Origin: Thermothielavioides terrestris NRRL 8126
Taxonomy: Eukaryota; Ascomycota; Sordariomycetes; Sordariales; Chaetomiaceae
Length of the DNA: 64,000 bases
Assembly: GCF_000226115.1 (NCBI RefSeq)
Contig: NC_016457.1
Location: forward strand, 558,001 to 622,000
Reading direction: 5' to 3'
The position numbers and the translations under genes were made by a program. Positions 22,375 to 34,857 of this stretch are shown here, piece by piece (within the stretch, counting starts at the first letter, position 1; every line of letters starts with the position of its first letter). The notes under the pieces are model-generated. The model did no database searches and had not been told where the DNA came from. It was given only the letters and a program-made list of their open reading frames with translations.

Positions 22375-25300
22375 CTTGGGAGCCTAGCACTGGGCCTGCC
22401 GCGAGTGGCGGGGCGTGGCGTGGCGTGAATAGCAGTACTCTGTAGCGAATTCGAGGTATTAGCGGCGGCAGCGCCGGTAGTGGTGGTCGATGTCGTTCTC
22501 CGTCGCAGCGCCTATTCCTAAAAATGCTGAGCTGGGGGGGAATGCAGCGGCATGGGGCCTTCCAGCCTCAGCATCAAGCCTGGGAGGGTGATCTGTAAGT
22601 GATATGTGTGCTGCGACAGATCGAGTCGAGCAGAAACGTGCCCTCGGCGGCCAATATTCAGGTTATATGATCCGCCGGCCCCTCGTTCTTTCCCGGATGC
22701 AGCGCCATCCGCATGCGGTGTAGCAGAACCAGGCCATTCAAAGCAGGCGCGGGTGATAAGCGGAAGCCGCAAGTAGACCGCGGGGACCCGGCGGGAGCCA
22801 GGCCCTGGTTTGCCCGTGGACCGTGTGGGCATTTTCGAGAAACCGGACGCCCGTCCCTTGTTCCCCCCTGCAAAGATCACCGAGGCTCAGAAGAGGAGAG
22901 GCACAACACAGCCCCCGTCCACCCAGAGGGACAGAGCTCCACGAAGACATGGCCCCGTTCAGCGAAGTCCACGAGGGCCGGGGTAGGTGATACCCACACA
23001 CTTGGCGCAGCATCTTCCCTCCGCCACGTCTCGACGTTGTGTGCACAAGCAAAGGAAAGGCATCAGGAGCCGACGTGCGGGAATCCGCGATCGAGAAGGG
23101 GGGGCCCCCCGGGGAACTCCCGGGTCGGACTCTTTCCGCAGCGACGCCACGGACTACCCCAACAAGCCGCCACGATCAATTGACTTGCAACACGAAGAAT
23201 GCTGGATGACGGCTTGGCGGACGAGGGGTATGTGGTGATGATGCCATTTCCAGGCCTGGTTGTCATCATTTCCGCACGGGCCGAATCTGAGGGCCGAATC
23301 TTCAGGCTTCCACATTACTCTGCAAACCGGCGCTGGAAGGTGCGAATGCTGCAGGAGGCATGACATGTCGTTGTTGGAGCTCGCCTGGAAGGGCGGCAAG
23401 TGGAGCCTCATTGGCAGCATGCCAAGCAAGGCTTTGCAGGGGCCACCATGTGGCCTGTGCACTCCGGACAGCTCCCCTTCTGGATCATCCTGCATTGCTG
23501 AGTTTCCTCTCCCCTTTTCGCCTGTAATCCGTACCTGTTACACAGATTAAATACACCACATTCGCCGTATCCAGTTGCTCAGTGGCTTGCAAGACAAGGG
23601 CATACCCGGGCGTTCGACAGGTAAACTATTGGCCGGCCAAGAAGATTTGCGCCCACAGCGAGCCAGCCGACTTTGTCTACTCCGCCCAGTGCCAGTGCTA
23701 ACCCAATCTGAAGGAGAGACAACAAGCAGTTGACGGGATGCTAGGTACGATGGGGCTTGGAGACGCTCAGCGCTGTCGTGGGGATCGAGGCTCGAACCCG
23801 TCTTTCAAGGCCGGGCAGGTAGGTACCCGGGCCCGCAGCGGCAACGGGGAGGTTAGATCCGCCCTCGCTCATCCTGAGGGCCAAGAAACGACGGGCTTTT
23901 CTGCAGCGGCTCGTTGCACGTCGCACGCACAGCCCCGGCTTCAGCTCCGGAATTGCCTAGCCTCATGATAAGTGAATGGAAGACTGCTCAAGAAAATTAG
24001 CAGGAACTGTGATGCGGCCGTCCTCGGGACGCTCCGCAGTACCCACGCTTCGGGTCGTCACGTGAACCCAACACGGAGGATACGGTTCCACGAGGGCCCG
24101 CCAGCAGGAAACACGTTGACCGCTGGCTATGCTTTACAGGATTGATGGGAACTCTGTGGTTCAGATGCTGCATATATCAGCGCATGGCAGGACGGCCCTG
24201 GTTACCTGCAGAGGCAGCCGGCCGAAGCCCAGCGGATCGGCGCTTGGGTCTCGGATCGCTACGGTCCAGCCCAACCAGTATTTGCTGGTCAGTTCGCCAG
24301 TCATCATCAGGTCATGGATTTGTAAAGAGAGGTTCCTGTTTGTTGTGGAAGTCCCGGTGCTGGTGGGTGCGGAGCTGGCCGGCTGGCTGCTGACCACAGC
24401 ATGGCCAGCGACATGCAAACCTAGGAGGGTTTCTGTGACAACACATCGCTCCTAAAACGCGTTTCAGTGATGTGAAGATACCTGTTCGTGGGCGTAGCCT
24501 CTGCTGGTTTGCCGATCCAAGAGAACTGAGGTGTGACAGGACGAAGCCGATAAGGTAAGGTACCTGTAAGCATGATGATGCAGGGTGGATATTTTAGGTA
24601 AGGGAGGCTGAGGCAGCCTGGCAGGTTATTCGTTCGGATGGCCGCTGGAGATACGGACGCATTCATGGACGGCTTGGATGGAACATTGACTGACTGCGGG
24701 AGTTAAAAGATGGCTGGATCATGGCTGATTCGGTAGATTAGGTATGTTAGATGTACGATCCACCGATACTGTCGCAAATGGAACCATCAAGAGCTCCCAG
24801 CACAACGGGACACGCAGCGTCTATTTTGCATTATATGGAACCAGGAGGAAATGGGACCCTGAGAGAAATAGAAGTCCAAAAGGTTGAGATTGGAAGTGAA
24901 GCTCCCGGTGACCCGGGTGCTTACATGCCAACGTTACCTTACACTTCGGCACTGGCAGACAGCTGCATGCTGGAAGCAGTAAGGTACTTCCGTACCTTGG
25001 GCTGATGCCTGGAACTTCCTTCCGGTTATACTGCCTTCTCACTTGATTGTTCCTTCCCTCTGGCACTCTGGACGCTGAAATCCAACCTCAACTGAGTGTT
25101 GCCTACCAACCTGAAGTTGCTGCATTTGGTGCCAGTTAAGGAATAGGGTCCTGACCTTCCCTTGCTCCTTCCCCTGACCAGCAAAGACACCTACTCCTAC
25201 CTTACCTCTCTCAAGGGTCGGCGGATGAAAATTACCTGCCTTATGTAAGGTAAGGTAAGGTTGAATTGGTAGGGAGCTAAGGTCATTGCGAAACCTGGGA

Positions 25301-27962
25301 GCCTTGCCACGTTCCTCCCTCCTCACAGCAGAGCACAGCTGCCAGCGGCCGACTGACCACGAAGTTAGGACAACCTAGCATGCACGGAACAGCTCATTTA
25401 AACTTTCTGTGGTCATAGAACCTCCCGTCCAATACGAACTCCCGTCGTCCCCGGTCCCCGGCAACGGCCCTCGCAGGCAGCCCGTCCCCACAGCCTTGTC
25501 CGTTGGACTAATACCTCTGCTCAGCGGCCACCATCTGGCCTCCGTCTTTCCGCGCAAAAGCACCCCCAAAGGCGAGAATAGAAGAGCTTTCCCTGGTGTT
25601 TAACGCTGCCAAGTTTCCAGCTGCCCGTCAGTGTACTCGAATCCAGCGGATGCCAGAGTGGTTTTCATATCGTCCCCCGTCCGTTCAGGTTCCCGTCTCG
25701 TTCTGCCTGTCCCTAGTCTGGCGGGAATCGCTTGAGATCGCTTGAGCATTCCCTTCACCCGTTGCCAGAAAAAGCCGGTGCGTGCTGGCCTAAGCGACTA
25801 TCATGGCGACGGCATTGGCGGGTCAGTGCGGCGAGAGCTTGAGACCACCACCACCGGACCCCCGATTGTCCGTCCCGCCATGCCCCCCAGCAGACCTTTC
25901 CGGCGACTTCGACTTGGGGAACAGCAAGGCCAAGACGAACTGTTCCGGTTGACCGGCATCCTCGTCCTACGCCTCACTGCCAAGTGGCACGACAGCATGG
26001 CACTCATGGTTGGCTGAGAATCTGCATCGCTCCTGGGCCTCTGGAGGCTGAGAGCTGCAAGTTTCAGACCAGTGGCTGAGATACTTTTCACATGCCTACT
26101 TTTTTCCACGTTATCCTGACCCAGGAGTTATCTCGCCGACATAATGCCGGTCTGGCACTGTCTTGCATTACGAGACGTGCAAGAGGAAAGGGGCATTCGG
26201 GCTGCAGATTTGGAGCCTCGGAGCCAACCGAGATCTCTCTCGCTTTGCGGACGAGATGCATCCTGACCGGACAGAGTACCCCCGTCAACCAAACCACACA
26301 TTGGCAGCGTATGGACCATGACAGGTCTGAAGGACCCAACCAAGGATTCAGTCTCTCCCGGAACAAGCAGCGCCAGGAATGTGGCCCAATTGACAGTCGT
26401 TGATGATCATCCACCACTCATCCATGGCCTGCCGCAGAACGATCATGTCCATTGCCGACGGGATTGAAAGCCACTGCCTCAAAAGGTGTCCATCGGGATC
26501 CAGCTTGTTGCCGATGTCTCATGCGCGGTAGGTAAGCGGCAGTTTCTGACTCAGAAGACTGCGATGTGCAATATCTTCTATGGATACCGAGCAGCACGGC
26601 CTGCGGTTGGCCCATACTGCACCCATTCGCCATCGGGCTCAACCACATGAAGCACCACATGCTGCTCGCGGGATCACGTTGCAGGAGTTAGCATCCGGTA
26701 ACTGGCCAGGCAGCTGCTGGACTGAGACACCGAGACATTCACTCCACAGGACTGGTATGTGTCGCATGTCCGTTGGGTACCCGCTGACGGGCTCGATCCT
26801 CCTCGGGCCGGAAAGCAGCGGCAGGTCGGCTCAAGGTGGTGAAACAGCCAGCCGCTTAAGTTGCCATACCTGAGTTGCGGATTGCTGCTGCGTAACAGGA
26901 CTTCCGGTGGGATGGAGATGGGGAACTGACCCGAATGTCCTGCAGCGAGACTACCTAGTCATTATGACGCATGGTGGGATTCAAGATTGGGTGTTAAGGT
27001 AGCTTGCTTGTGCTGTTTTCACATGACCGTCGTCACCGGGCAGTTATAGTATCTGCAGCGAGTAGGTATCAAGTCAAGCACGAGCGGAACGCGCTGCATC
27101 CAGTTGCGCGTTGCATCGGCGAGACATTATTAACGATGAGTTGGCGCCCCCAATGCTAACGGTAGGTCAGTCTAGGCCGTCCCTCTCATATGTCGCATCT
27201 CGAAGACTCTTGATCGAGGATCCGCCATCGCCCGCACCGTTTCCTGTCTCCCTTTAACCGTAGTCAGGGTCAAGTCCCGGTACTGTACGTGGTATTATAG
27301 ACATACAAAGTGTAGAGCAGGCCCGGGAACGGTGTTGCCTGTCTCGAGTTGAAGAAGCGAGGACGAGATCTTGCATATGCTCGCCTGAACGTGTCACAGG
27401 ATATCCCCTCAAAGACACTTACTTCGTTCAGTTCGGTCTTCACCAAACCATCCGGTTCCAGTAATCTCGGTTTATTGCTCCGTCTATAGCATCTACTTTG
27501 CGTCTGTGCTGACGCCTCTAGTAGAATAATACCGCAACAATGTTGCTCGGGAACCAGCGCAAAGGGGCAAAGAAAGATCCGCGCAAACCGCAACACACGC
27601 ATACCGCCACACCACGGCTCATAAATTAAGCCAAACGCCAAGCAGAAATGAAAGACAAAACTCCAAAAACGAGCACACAAGACTGTGACGTATCGCCCGG
27701 TCATTACCCAAAATCGGCCCATTAACCAAACCTCCCCTCTTCAAATACATATCCAAGCAACCCCATCCCAGGGCCAACTCACCCCGAACCGGCGTCACAG
27801 TCTATAGCTGAATCAGAACAACCAGCCGTAACAGCAAACGTCCCTCAAGATCGTGTTGCCACGATACAAAAAAAAAAAAAAATAAATAAATAAATAAAAA
27901 TAAAAATAATAAAAAAATAATAAAAAAAGTGGGGGGGAGGGGGGCCAAAGCGCGCCGGTCAA
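22375..27962. other. 5.6-kb intergenic region between PKS and copper oxidase
   Basis: No reading frame with a recognisable domain was found on either strand. Short AAGGTA/TACCTT words cluster between about 24550 and 25260. An A-rich (AAAT)n tract lies at about 27870-27926, just beyond the 3' end of the copper oxidase gene. Confidence 0.5.
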
Positions 27963-30131
27963 CTAGTCCTTCCGGACGGAAAAGATGGCCGAAAGTGCCT
28001 GGGTCAGGATCTTGGCGAGGCTCTCGTCGTCGACCTGGTCCTCTATGGCCAGGGCCACGGCCCGGGCCGTGTTGGTGGGCCGGCCGTAGGCGGGGATCTT
28101 GGTGGTGCTCGACGGCGACCAGACGGCGCTGTTTTTATTAAGAGGAGGGTTAGTTAGCTTTTCTTTTCTTCCTTTCTTCCTTCCTTTCTTTATTTTTTTT
28201 CTTTTTCTCCCTTTTTTTTTTTTTCGGGGGTTAAGGGGAAGCACGCGGGGGAAAGGGGAAAGGTGTAGGTAGAGAGGAGAGGATAAGGACGCACCCGCTG
28301 TAGGTCGTCGGGGGGACGGTGACGAAGCCGCTGGTGTCGGTGACGTTCTTGGTGTTGCCGGCGGCGTTGCCCTGGTAGGGCGTGTTGGACTTCTTGCACA
28401 CGTCGATGTGGTCGTCCGGGAAGGTCAGGTTGCGCAGGCGGTCGGGCGCCTCGATGATGGTGGCCGTCAGGCCCATCTCGACGTGCCACTCGATGTGGCA
28501 GTGGAAGAGCCAGACGCCCGGGTTGTCCGCCCTGAAGCGCAGCACCGCGTACGAGTTGGGCATCACGGTGACCGTGTCCCGCATCGGCGGCGTGCTCACG
28601 TAGTTGCCCTCGTGGCCCGGCCAGGTGCCCACGCCGCTCGACGGCCGGGCCAGCAGTTGGAAATGGTGCCCGTGCAGGTGGAACGGGTGTGTCGCCGTGT
28701 CGATGTTGTTGACCACGATCTGCACCGTCTGGTTAAAGTTGACGATGAACGGGTTGACCTGCCCGTAGATGACCGGGTTCGTGTTCTGGTCGCCCGTCGT
28801 CGCCACGCTGTAGAGCGTCGGCACCTTCTGGCTGATGTAGGTGATGTTGTTGAAGCACGACCTAATGGTCATTGTGCTGTTAACACACAAGCAGCCTAAA
28901 AAAAAAATGCCCGAGATGAATGTTTCTTACCTCGGGTATCCGTTCTGGTCGAGACAGAACTTGAAGTCGAGCTGGATCAGCTGGTCGTACGAGCTGTAGG
29001 CTGCTGCGCCGTCGTAGGGTTCGAGCAGCGATTCGTCGATGGGCTGCCACTTGTTCACGACATCTTTCTTATCCAACTTCTTCGACGAATCCAGGACGAG
29101 ATAGCCGGTGTAGTTGTGTGCCCACTTCAGCTGCTGGCTGGAGTTGGTCCAGTCGCGGTTCAGATCGAGCGAGATCAGGAAGGGGTAGTTTCCGCTGTCC
29201 TGGTCGAGAGGCGCGATCAAGACATCGTACCGCTGAGCCGGCGCGATGCGCAACTGGTAGGCGTCTGTCTTCTTCACGTATGCGGCGTCGTTGGCGATGA
29301 TGTTCATCGTGTGCGAATCGAAGTGGATCATGGCCGAGCCGAAGGCGGCAAAGTTGATGATGCGGATGCGGTACGTCTTGCCCTTGGTGACGTTGATGTG
29401 AGAGCCCAGACCTTCGTTAACAATGAGGCTATCTGGGATCGGAGGCGCGAAACGAGTGTTATAGGGACTCAGCATGCTCTGCACTGCCTTCAGGCTGCTG
29501 TTGTGATACCTGCGGACAAGCGACGAGGTGAGCTTCTTCAGCCCATGGCAGTGCCTGCACGAGGCCGGGCCTGGCGAGCACTCACCAGTCTGAAACGCTC
29601 AGGATGACCTCTTCATCGTAGCTGCTTTTGTACGGGTCGTTTGGGTCGTGCACAATCAACGGCCCGCGCAGGCCGTCGGGATACTGCCCCATGTTGTGGG
29701 AGTGATCTGCAGTCCAGGTGTCAGTCTATGCCCTCACTGAGTGTTCTCTACGGGAACATACACCAGAAGGTACCGGGGGCGTCGGCCGTGAACTGGTACT
29801 TGACCGACGCGTCCGGCGGGACGGGGCACTGAGTGACACCGCTTGGCCCGTCCATCTCCGGGGTCTGCAGCTGGCTCACGCCGTGGAAATGCAGGCCGGC
29901 CGTTTGGTTACCGAGCTTATTAAGGAAGTTGACGATGACGGTGTCGCCCACGGTGGCCTCCAAGGTAGGGCACGGCCATTTGTGGTTTATCCCAATGACG
30001 GGCCGCCCGAACCCGTCGGGCTTTGCCCACACCCAGGTCACATTCCAGTCGTAGGTAACGGTACCAGCCCTGACGACGATGACCAGGGCCGGAAGCGAGA
30101 GAAACAACTCTAGACAGCGGGACCAGAACAT
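27963..30131 (-). CDS. Secreted multicopper oxidase, Fet3/Abr1-like
   Basis: The model is join(30131-29762, 29706-29586, 29509-28931, 28861-28295, 28128-27963), 600 residues. The N-terminus is a signal peptide ([20 protein letters not shown], then RA). All four copper motifs are present: LHFHG, WYHSH (split by intron 1), HPFHLHGH and LFHCHIEWH. The text [15 protein letters not shown], then GVTQCPVPP and [11 protein letters not shown] matches the ferroxidase-like branch of multicopper oxidases (yeast Fet3, Aspergillus Abr1) rather than true ascomycete laccases. Fet3 has a membrane anchor near its C-terminus; the last 50 residues here (ending [10 protein letters not shown]) contain no such helix, so the enzyme is probably secreted or wall-bound. 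Proximity to a wA/PksP-type PKS suggests oxidative pigment maturation like Abr1; no Ftr1 iron permease is seen nearby. Family membership is clear, substrate is inferred. Intron 4 (166 nt) is purine-rich on the coding strand. Confidence 0.88.
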
Positions 30132-32189
30132 GGTACCGGCTGCGTGAGGAGGTGGCCTTGGTCAATAAGTGGCCAGGGTGGACGGCGGGGGGGTGGGCGT
30201 ATTGGTTGATACCAACGAAAGCTGGACTAGAAACGACGCAGAAAAAGGGAGAGAACAGAAGGGGGTCGAGCGTCTGGGGCCGTGGGGGGGGAGGGCCAGT
30301 TTTTAATATTGGGTAGGAAGGGCAAGTACCATGCTGGTGACGCAACTGTGAAGTTCAAGAGCTTCAAGGCAACGGCGCGAGCGTGCTCGGCACTTGGACA
30401 GCAGGGGAGTTCCACCTACGGTCCGAGACAAGAACTTGCTTGTCGAGGTCTGTTTCTCCAAGCTAGTCGAAGGGATCTGGGAAGTTCTAAGCCAGCAGGG
30501 AGGGCCGGACACGGCGCCACCGGTGCTTGATGAGTACTGGGAGGCGTACGTGACCTCGTCTGAGTATCTGAACGCCCCGTGTGACGATGGTTCGGCGTCA
30601 AGACCGCCGTACTGATTCTTGACAGAAGGGCAGGAGAGTGAGAGGACGGCCGAAGCTGTGGCTACTTAGCGGAAGCCAAGAAGATCACGGCGAGCTAGAA
30701 AGGAAGCACCGGAAAAGATGGGCGCCAGGATCAATCGAGAGCATGTGAATCGGGTCTGGCCGTCAGACTGACCAGCCCAGCCCATTTGTCAAGCATAGCC
30801 ACGCCCTTAAAAAGCACCTGAGCGGGAGGCGCCCTGGTAAGGGGGTGGGAGAAGCAGGTTTTCGATGCTGTGTATCAAATATTAAAACTCTCCCTCGCAG
30901 TATAAACAGCGAGAACAGAAGACCTAGGACAGCAGGGTTCGGAATCTGACGCTTTTGCAGTTGTCACTGTTTGCAACGGCATCCACAGCCGGTTTTGGGA
31001 AGATCTTCTCGCCTGGCGACTTAGTTGACGAGCCGCCATCTGCGCGAGACAGGCGGTTGCACACCTTGGACAACCGCTCGTAGGGCCGAATGAGTCTCTC
31101 GCCCTGGCCATTGTAAGCTCAGGCCGACTCAGATCTCGGCAGCGTCTGAGGGCAGGCGGCACTTCAGCTGACGCCTCTTCCCATGTCATGGCGAAAACGC
31201 CCAAACGCCATCGAGGGAAACAGAAAAGTTATGTGCCAGGTCTGTGGGCGGGCCTTATCTATGTATTCAGGTTGACAACCGTCCCGAAAATCACGGAGAC
31301 AGCAAGGGCAGACACCGGGAAAAAGGAGCCGTCCGCGGCAAGGAGGAACTCGCTTGCGTGGGCCGAAACATCGACAGAACAGCCCGGCATCGAGGCTCTG
31401 GGGCTGCGAGGGCGATATCCCATCGTTGTCCTCATGCCGAACCCTGATGTACAGGCCAAGCCATCGGCACCTATCTGCAATAACCATGATAGACGTCGAT
31501 GTGGTGTCACAAACAGTGCTCAGTTCGCTGGGCCCTCGACGATTCGTCATGTTTACGGAGTACACGTGCACCGTTTCCTAGGCCAAGGATCGTCCTATAC
31601 GCCGTGGACTAAGATATTTCCACTGTAAAGCGGACTAAACCAGTCAGACTGGCGTCACCGCCAGGTCCGTCCATACTTGTTCTCAACAACCACTTCGCCG
31701 TTCTCACGGAGCGTGGCTGCCCTCTCTTTCTCACTTGGGTGACTGGCGCGGTCCGAAAATGAGCCCTCAGACGGTGTTTACCTGCAAGTGTGCAAAAGCT
31801 GCGGCACGTCCACTGCACATGACACTATGGAATGGAAAGGCCGCTTATCCGCATGTGTATCCAGCCAGCGCGGCAGTCTTGACGGCTAATGGGCCCGAAG
31901 CATGCTATAGCATATCGGCACTGACCAGCTAGATGTTGGACAAACAGTTCACGGTGCTCTAGACATGTCTCGTTCATGACCTCGATGCTGCACTTCCTTG
32001 CTTGCCCTGCGTGGTGATTGTTTATTCAGAAATCCCACTCTCAGCGTCAAACCTGTATTCACTACCAGCATAAGCCCTACCGACATGACGGGGGAAGCGA
32101 CCCAACTCCTCAACACCAACCACCCACCAGCCGGTACCATCCCGCAAAGCCCGAACTCACCCCTAAAACAACAGCAACAACATTGCGGC
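30132..32189. other. Intergenic region, no supported gene
   Basis: This contains the copper oxidase promoter and the 3' flank of dpb2. No convincing reading frame, repeat or RNA gene was found. It marks the change from sparse to dense gene spacing. Confidence 0.5.
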
Positions 32190-34700
32190 TCAAAAAGTAC
32201 ACTCCCTGACCCTCCCCTGCCTGCCGACGGGGTACTCGACCCAGCGCGCGACGCCCCTGCGGCCGGCGACGAGGACGGCGCCGGGGTTGACGACGTGGCA
32301 GCCCTCGTAGGTGAGGCAGAAGGGCGGCGCGGAGGGGTCGACCAGCGCGAGCGCCGTCGGCAGCGGGTACAGGTGCAGCGCGGCCGCGTGGTCCCAGTGC
32401 AGGGGGCGGACGGCCGGGCGGAAGGGCGCCAGGTGGCCCTGGTCGAGGATCGTCTTGACCAGCTTGCGGGCGACGAGGGTGTCGTAGGGGGGGGGGGGTT
32501 CGTCGCTGGTTTGGTTCTTCTGGTTCTGGTCGGAGGGGGAGGGCGGGGATGGAGGGGGGTCGAGGTCCATGGCGTCTTCGCCTGGTGGGCGGTTGGCGTT
32601 GGTGTTGGCGTTGGCGTCAGCGTCGGTATCGGCGGTGGCAGTGGTGCTCGCTTTGCTCTTGAGGCGCACGGACGAGCGGCGGAGGCGGGCCGACATGTCG
32701 TCGCGGAAGAGGACGATTTCGTGGTTCGGCCCGAACAGCGAGAGCCGGCTGGGGTTGCTGGTCCAGATGGCCTCGCCGCCCTTGCCGTCGGCAGAGGAGA
32801 GCCCTGCCTCGGCGTTGGCGGCCGCGAAGACGCGCCTGATCCGGGAGGTGAACAGGTCTGGCACCGGTTTCCTCGGGAGCGGCACGGCGGCGCCCCCCGA
32901 GAAGGCCGAGACCCATCCGTCGTTGTCGCCGGGAACGAAGACGAAGGTCGCCGTGGTCAGGAGCATGGGGAAGTCGGCTAGCGTCGAGGCCAAGGCGTCG
33001 AAGAACTCCTTGTATTCGATGCTCCCCCCGCTGCCCCCGCGGGCCATGACGGCGTGGGTAGTGAAGTTGCCGGCCAGGACGAACGCCATGGGCGTTGACC
33101 CTTCCGGGTCGGTCGCGTAGAGCGAGAGGATCTTCTTCAGCGCCTGCAGGCTACGCGGTTGGTCGAGGTTCAGCTCGCCGACGATGACCACGCGGCCGCG
33201 CCCAGGGCTGTCTGGGTTGGCCAGCGCTGGTTGCCGCAGTAGCCTCTGCTCCAGCTTCCGCATGCGCGAGCCGACGGCCCGCTCGCTGCCTACTCCGAGG
33301 AAATCAACCCAGCCAAAACCGCCCCCCACCGTGTGGTCTGCCCCGCCGTCCAAGCCACTGATGCCCAGCGTCACCCGCCTCTTCTCGCACGGCGGTTGGC
33401 CGATGAAGAAGCCCTGGAAGCGGCCGCCGATGGTACCGCCCACACCACTGCTTCCGCTCAGCCCCCTGCCTACCGACTCCTCCTCTTCCTCGTAGATACC
33501 GTCGACCAGGACAATCATGCCCGGCGTGAACCAGGCTGAATCCTCCGGGATGGCAACCGCGTGGGACAGATCGAGCGCGATGGTCCCGGTCAGGTCGCTG
33601 ATGGCCAGGTTCCCCGTGGGCAGGATGACCAGCATCCCGAGCAGCATGTGGTTGGTGCCGTGACGACCGAGGAGGTTCGCAACGGGCGTTATCTTGTGGG
33701 ATTGCATCGAGGAGGCGCCGCGACGGAGCGCGGAGCTGCGGGCGCTCGTGACGGCGGAGGTCTGGAAGGCTTCGTTGCGGAGAAGGCGTTGGTGGATGAC
33801 GTTGTACCTATTTCGGAATGCCTCCGTCTTGTGGGAGGCAGAGGGTAGGAGGGACGGCTTGGAAGTTATTCTGCCATCGCTGTTAGCAAACACGGGACGA
33901 CTGGAGAAAGAAACAGGACAGTCAGACCTTTCAAAGTGCTTCTTGGCCACGTTGTATGTGTACCTGGGCTGGTCAAAGGCGCTGATGACTTTCAGCCATC
34001 TCCTGACATCCCGCACCCCCTCGTCATCCGGCTCCTCGTCGAAGTCCATCGCAGACATGCCAAAGCTGGCCTGGCTGTCGTCGCGTGTAAGCGTGGTCGC
34101 GGGCCTCAGCCCAAGCCGGGTATTGGAGTTGTCGGCGTCATCGGTCGGCTCCAGCATCAGACTGTTCTGGCGACTAAGGCCGCCGCGTGGCCCAGTCAGG
34201 ATCTTGCCGCCGCTCATGTTGCCCTCCAGGGTCTTGAGGATATCCTTGAGCTCGGGGCTCGTCCCCTCCACGATGACGCCGCCATTGCAATTCTTCCAGG
34301 CACGAGCGACTTCCTCCAGGACCTTTTCGGCCAGGCCTTCCTCCCTCCATCCCGAGCCGCAGTGTCTGCCGATGAAGGTCGCGAGTTCTTGGAGCGCCGA
34401 GGACGTCAGCGTTAGACTATGTTTCTTGGTGAAGGTGCGGAATGCCAGCGGCCGCAGCGTGGCTGGGGGAAGGATGATGGGAAGCACAGCGGCTTTTGCG
34501 GGTGCCGGCGGTTGGAACGGCCTCAGCGGGTGGGCAGGCGTCGCAAACGCAGGCGATGAAGACGGGATCGCACTGGATGGCCCCGCGTTCTTGGGTGCGA
34601 AGAAGGGCGGAGGCGGTGGTTTGGCCCGTTTGGCCACCTTTTCAGGTGATTTGGCTTGGTTCTTTCGCGGACTCTTCTTGGGACTCTGTATTATCATCAT
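32190..34700 (-). CDS. dpb2: DNA polymerase epsilon subunit 2 (B subunit)
   Basis: The open frame is 836 codons. A 57-nt in-frame intron (33927-33871, GTCTGA donor, TGCTAAC branch site, GGCAG acceptor) would shorten the protein to 817 residues and join HFER to ITSKPS, which reads naturally for the family. Dpb2/POLE2 is the essential non-catalytic subunit of the leading-strand replicative polymerase in the nucleus. Seen in the sequence: an N-terminal helical domain (PPATLRPLAFRTFTKKHSLT..., CGSGWREEGLAEKVLEEVARAW), an OB-like segment (GMLVILPTGNLAISDLTGTI, then WFTPGMIVLVDGIYE), and the inactive phosphoesterase domain typical of polymerase B subunits (VIVGELNLDQPRSLQALKKI, FVLAGNFTTHAV, FVFVPGDNDGW). 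A low-complexity Asp/Ala/Asn insert and a Pro-rich segment lie near the C-terminus. The gene is divergent to the one at 35409, with a MITE between them. Confidence 0.93.
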   Translation of the reverse strand: MMIIQSPKKSPRKNQAKSPEKVAKRAKPPPPPFFAPKNAGPSSAIPSSSPAFATPAHPLRPFQPPAPAKAAVLPIILPPATLRPLAFRTFTKKHSLTLTSSALQELATFIGRHCGSGWREEGLAEKVLEEVARAWKNCNGGVIVEGTSPELKDILKTLEGNMSGGKILTGPRGGLSRQNSLMLEPTDDADNSNTRLGLRPATTLTRDDSQASFGMSAMDFDEEPDDEGVRDVRRWLKVISAFDQPRYTYNVAKKHFERSDCPVSFSSRPVFANSDGRITSKPSLLPSASHKTEAFRNRYNVIHQRLLRNEAFQTSAVTSARSSALRRGASSMQSHKITPVANLLGRHGTNHMLLGMLVILPTGNLAISDLTGTIALDLSHAVAIPEDSAWFTPGMIVLVDGIYEEEEESVGRGLSGSSGVGGTIGGRFQGFFIGQPPCEKRRVTLGISGLDGGADHTVGGGFGWVDFLGVGSERAVGSRMRKLEQRLLRQPALANPDSPGRGRVVIVGELNLDQPRSLQALKKILSLYATDPEGSTPMAFVLAGNFTTHAVMARGGSGGSIEYKEFFDALASTLADFPMLLTTATFVFVPGDNDGWVSAFSGGAAVPLPRKPVPDLFTSRIRRVFAAANAEAGLSSADGKGGEAIWTSNPSRLSLFGPNHEIVLFRDDMSARLRRSSVRLKSKASTTATADTDADANANTNANRPPGEDAMDLDPPPSPPSPSDQNQKNQTSDEPPPPYDTLVARKLVKTILDQGHLAPFRPAVRPLHWDHAAALHLYPLPTALALVDPSAPPFCLTYEGCHVVNPGAVLVAGRRGVARWVEYPVGRQGRVRECTF

Positions 34701-34857
34701 CTTGGCTGTCGTTGTCCCAGAGCAACTGTAAACGAGGTGGTGCTGGCGCTGGCGTCGAGGTCCTGAACAGCGCGTTAATGGGTTGCGGCCCGACGCGTCT
34801 TAGCGCGTTTGGCGGGGCGCCACGGCATGCGCGCAGGGGTCCGGTAGCGGGTCGTCG

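Noticed and set aside
22493..22503. AflR-like site TCG-N5-CG upstream of the PKS
   Set aside because: The final base is T instead of the purine in TCG-N5-CGR, so it is not a proper site; no better one was noticed nearby.
23770..23815. tRNA-like text GAGGCTCGAACCCG
   Set aside because: It resembles a T-arm, but no acceptor stem, D-arm or anticodon arm could be matched around it.
27270..27722. 150-codon minus-strand frame with a hydrophobic start
   Set aside because: No conserved pattern, and no promoter or splice context suggests a gene.
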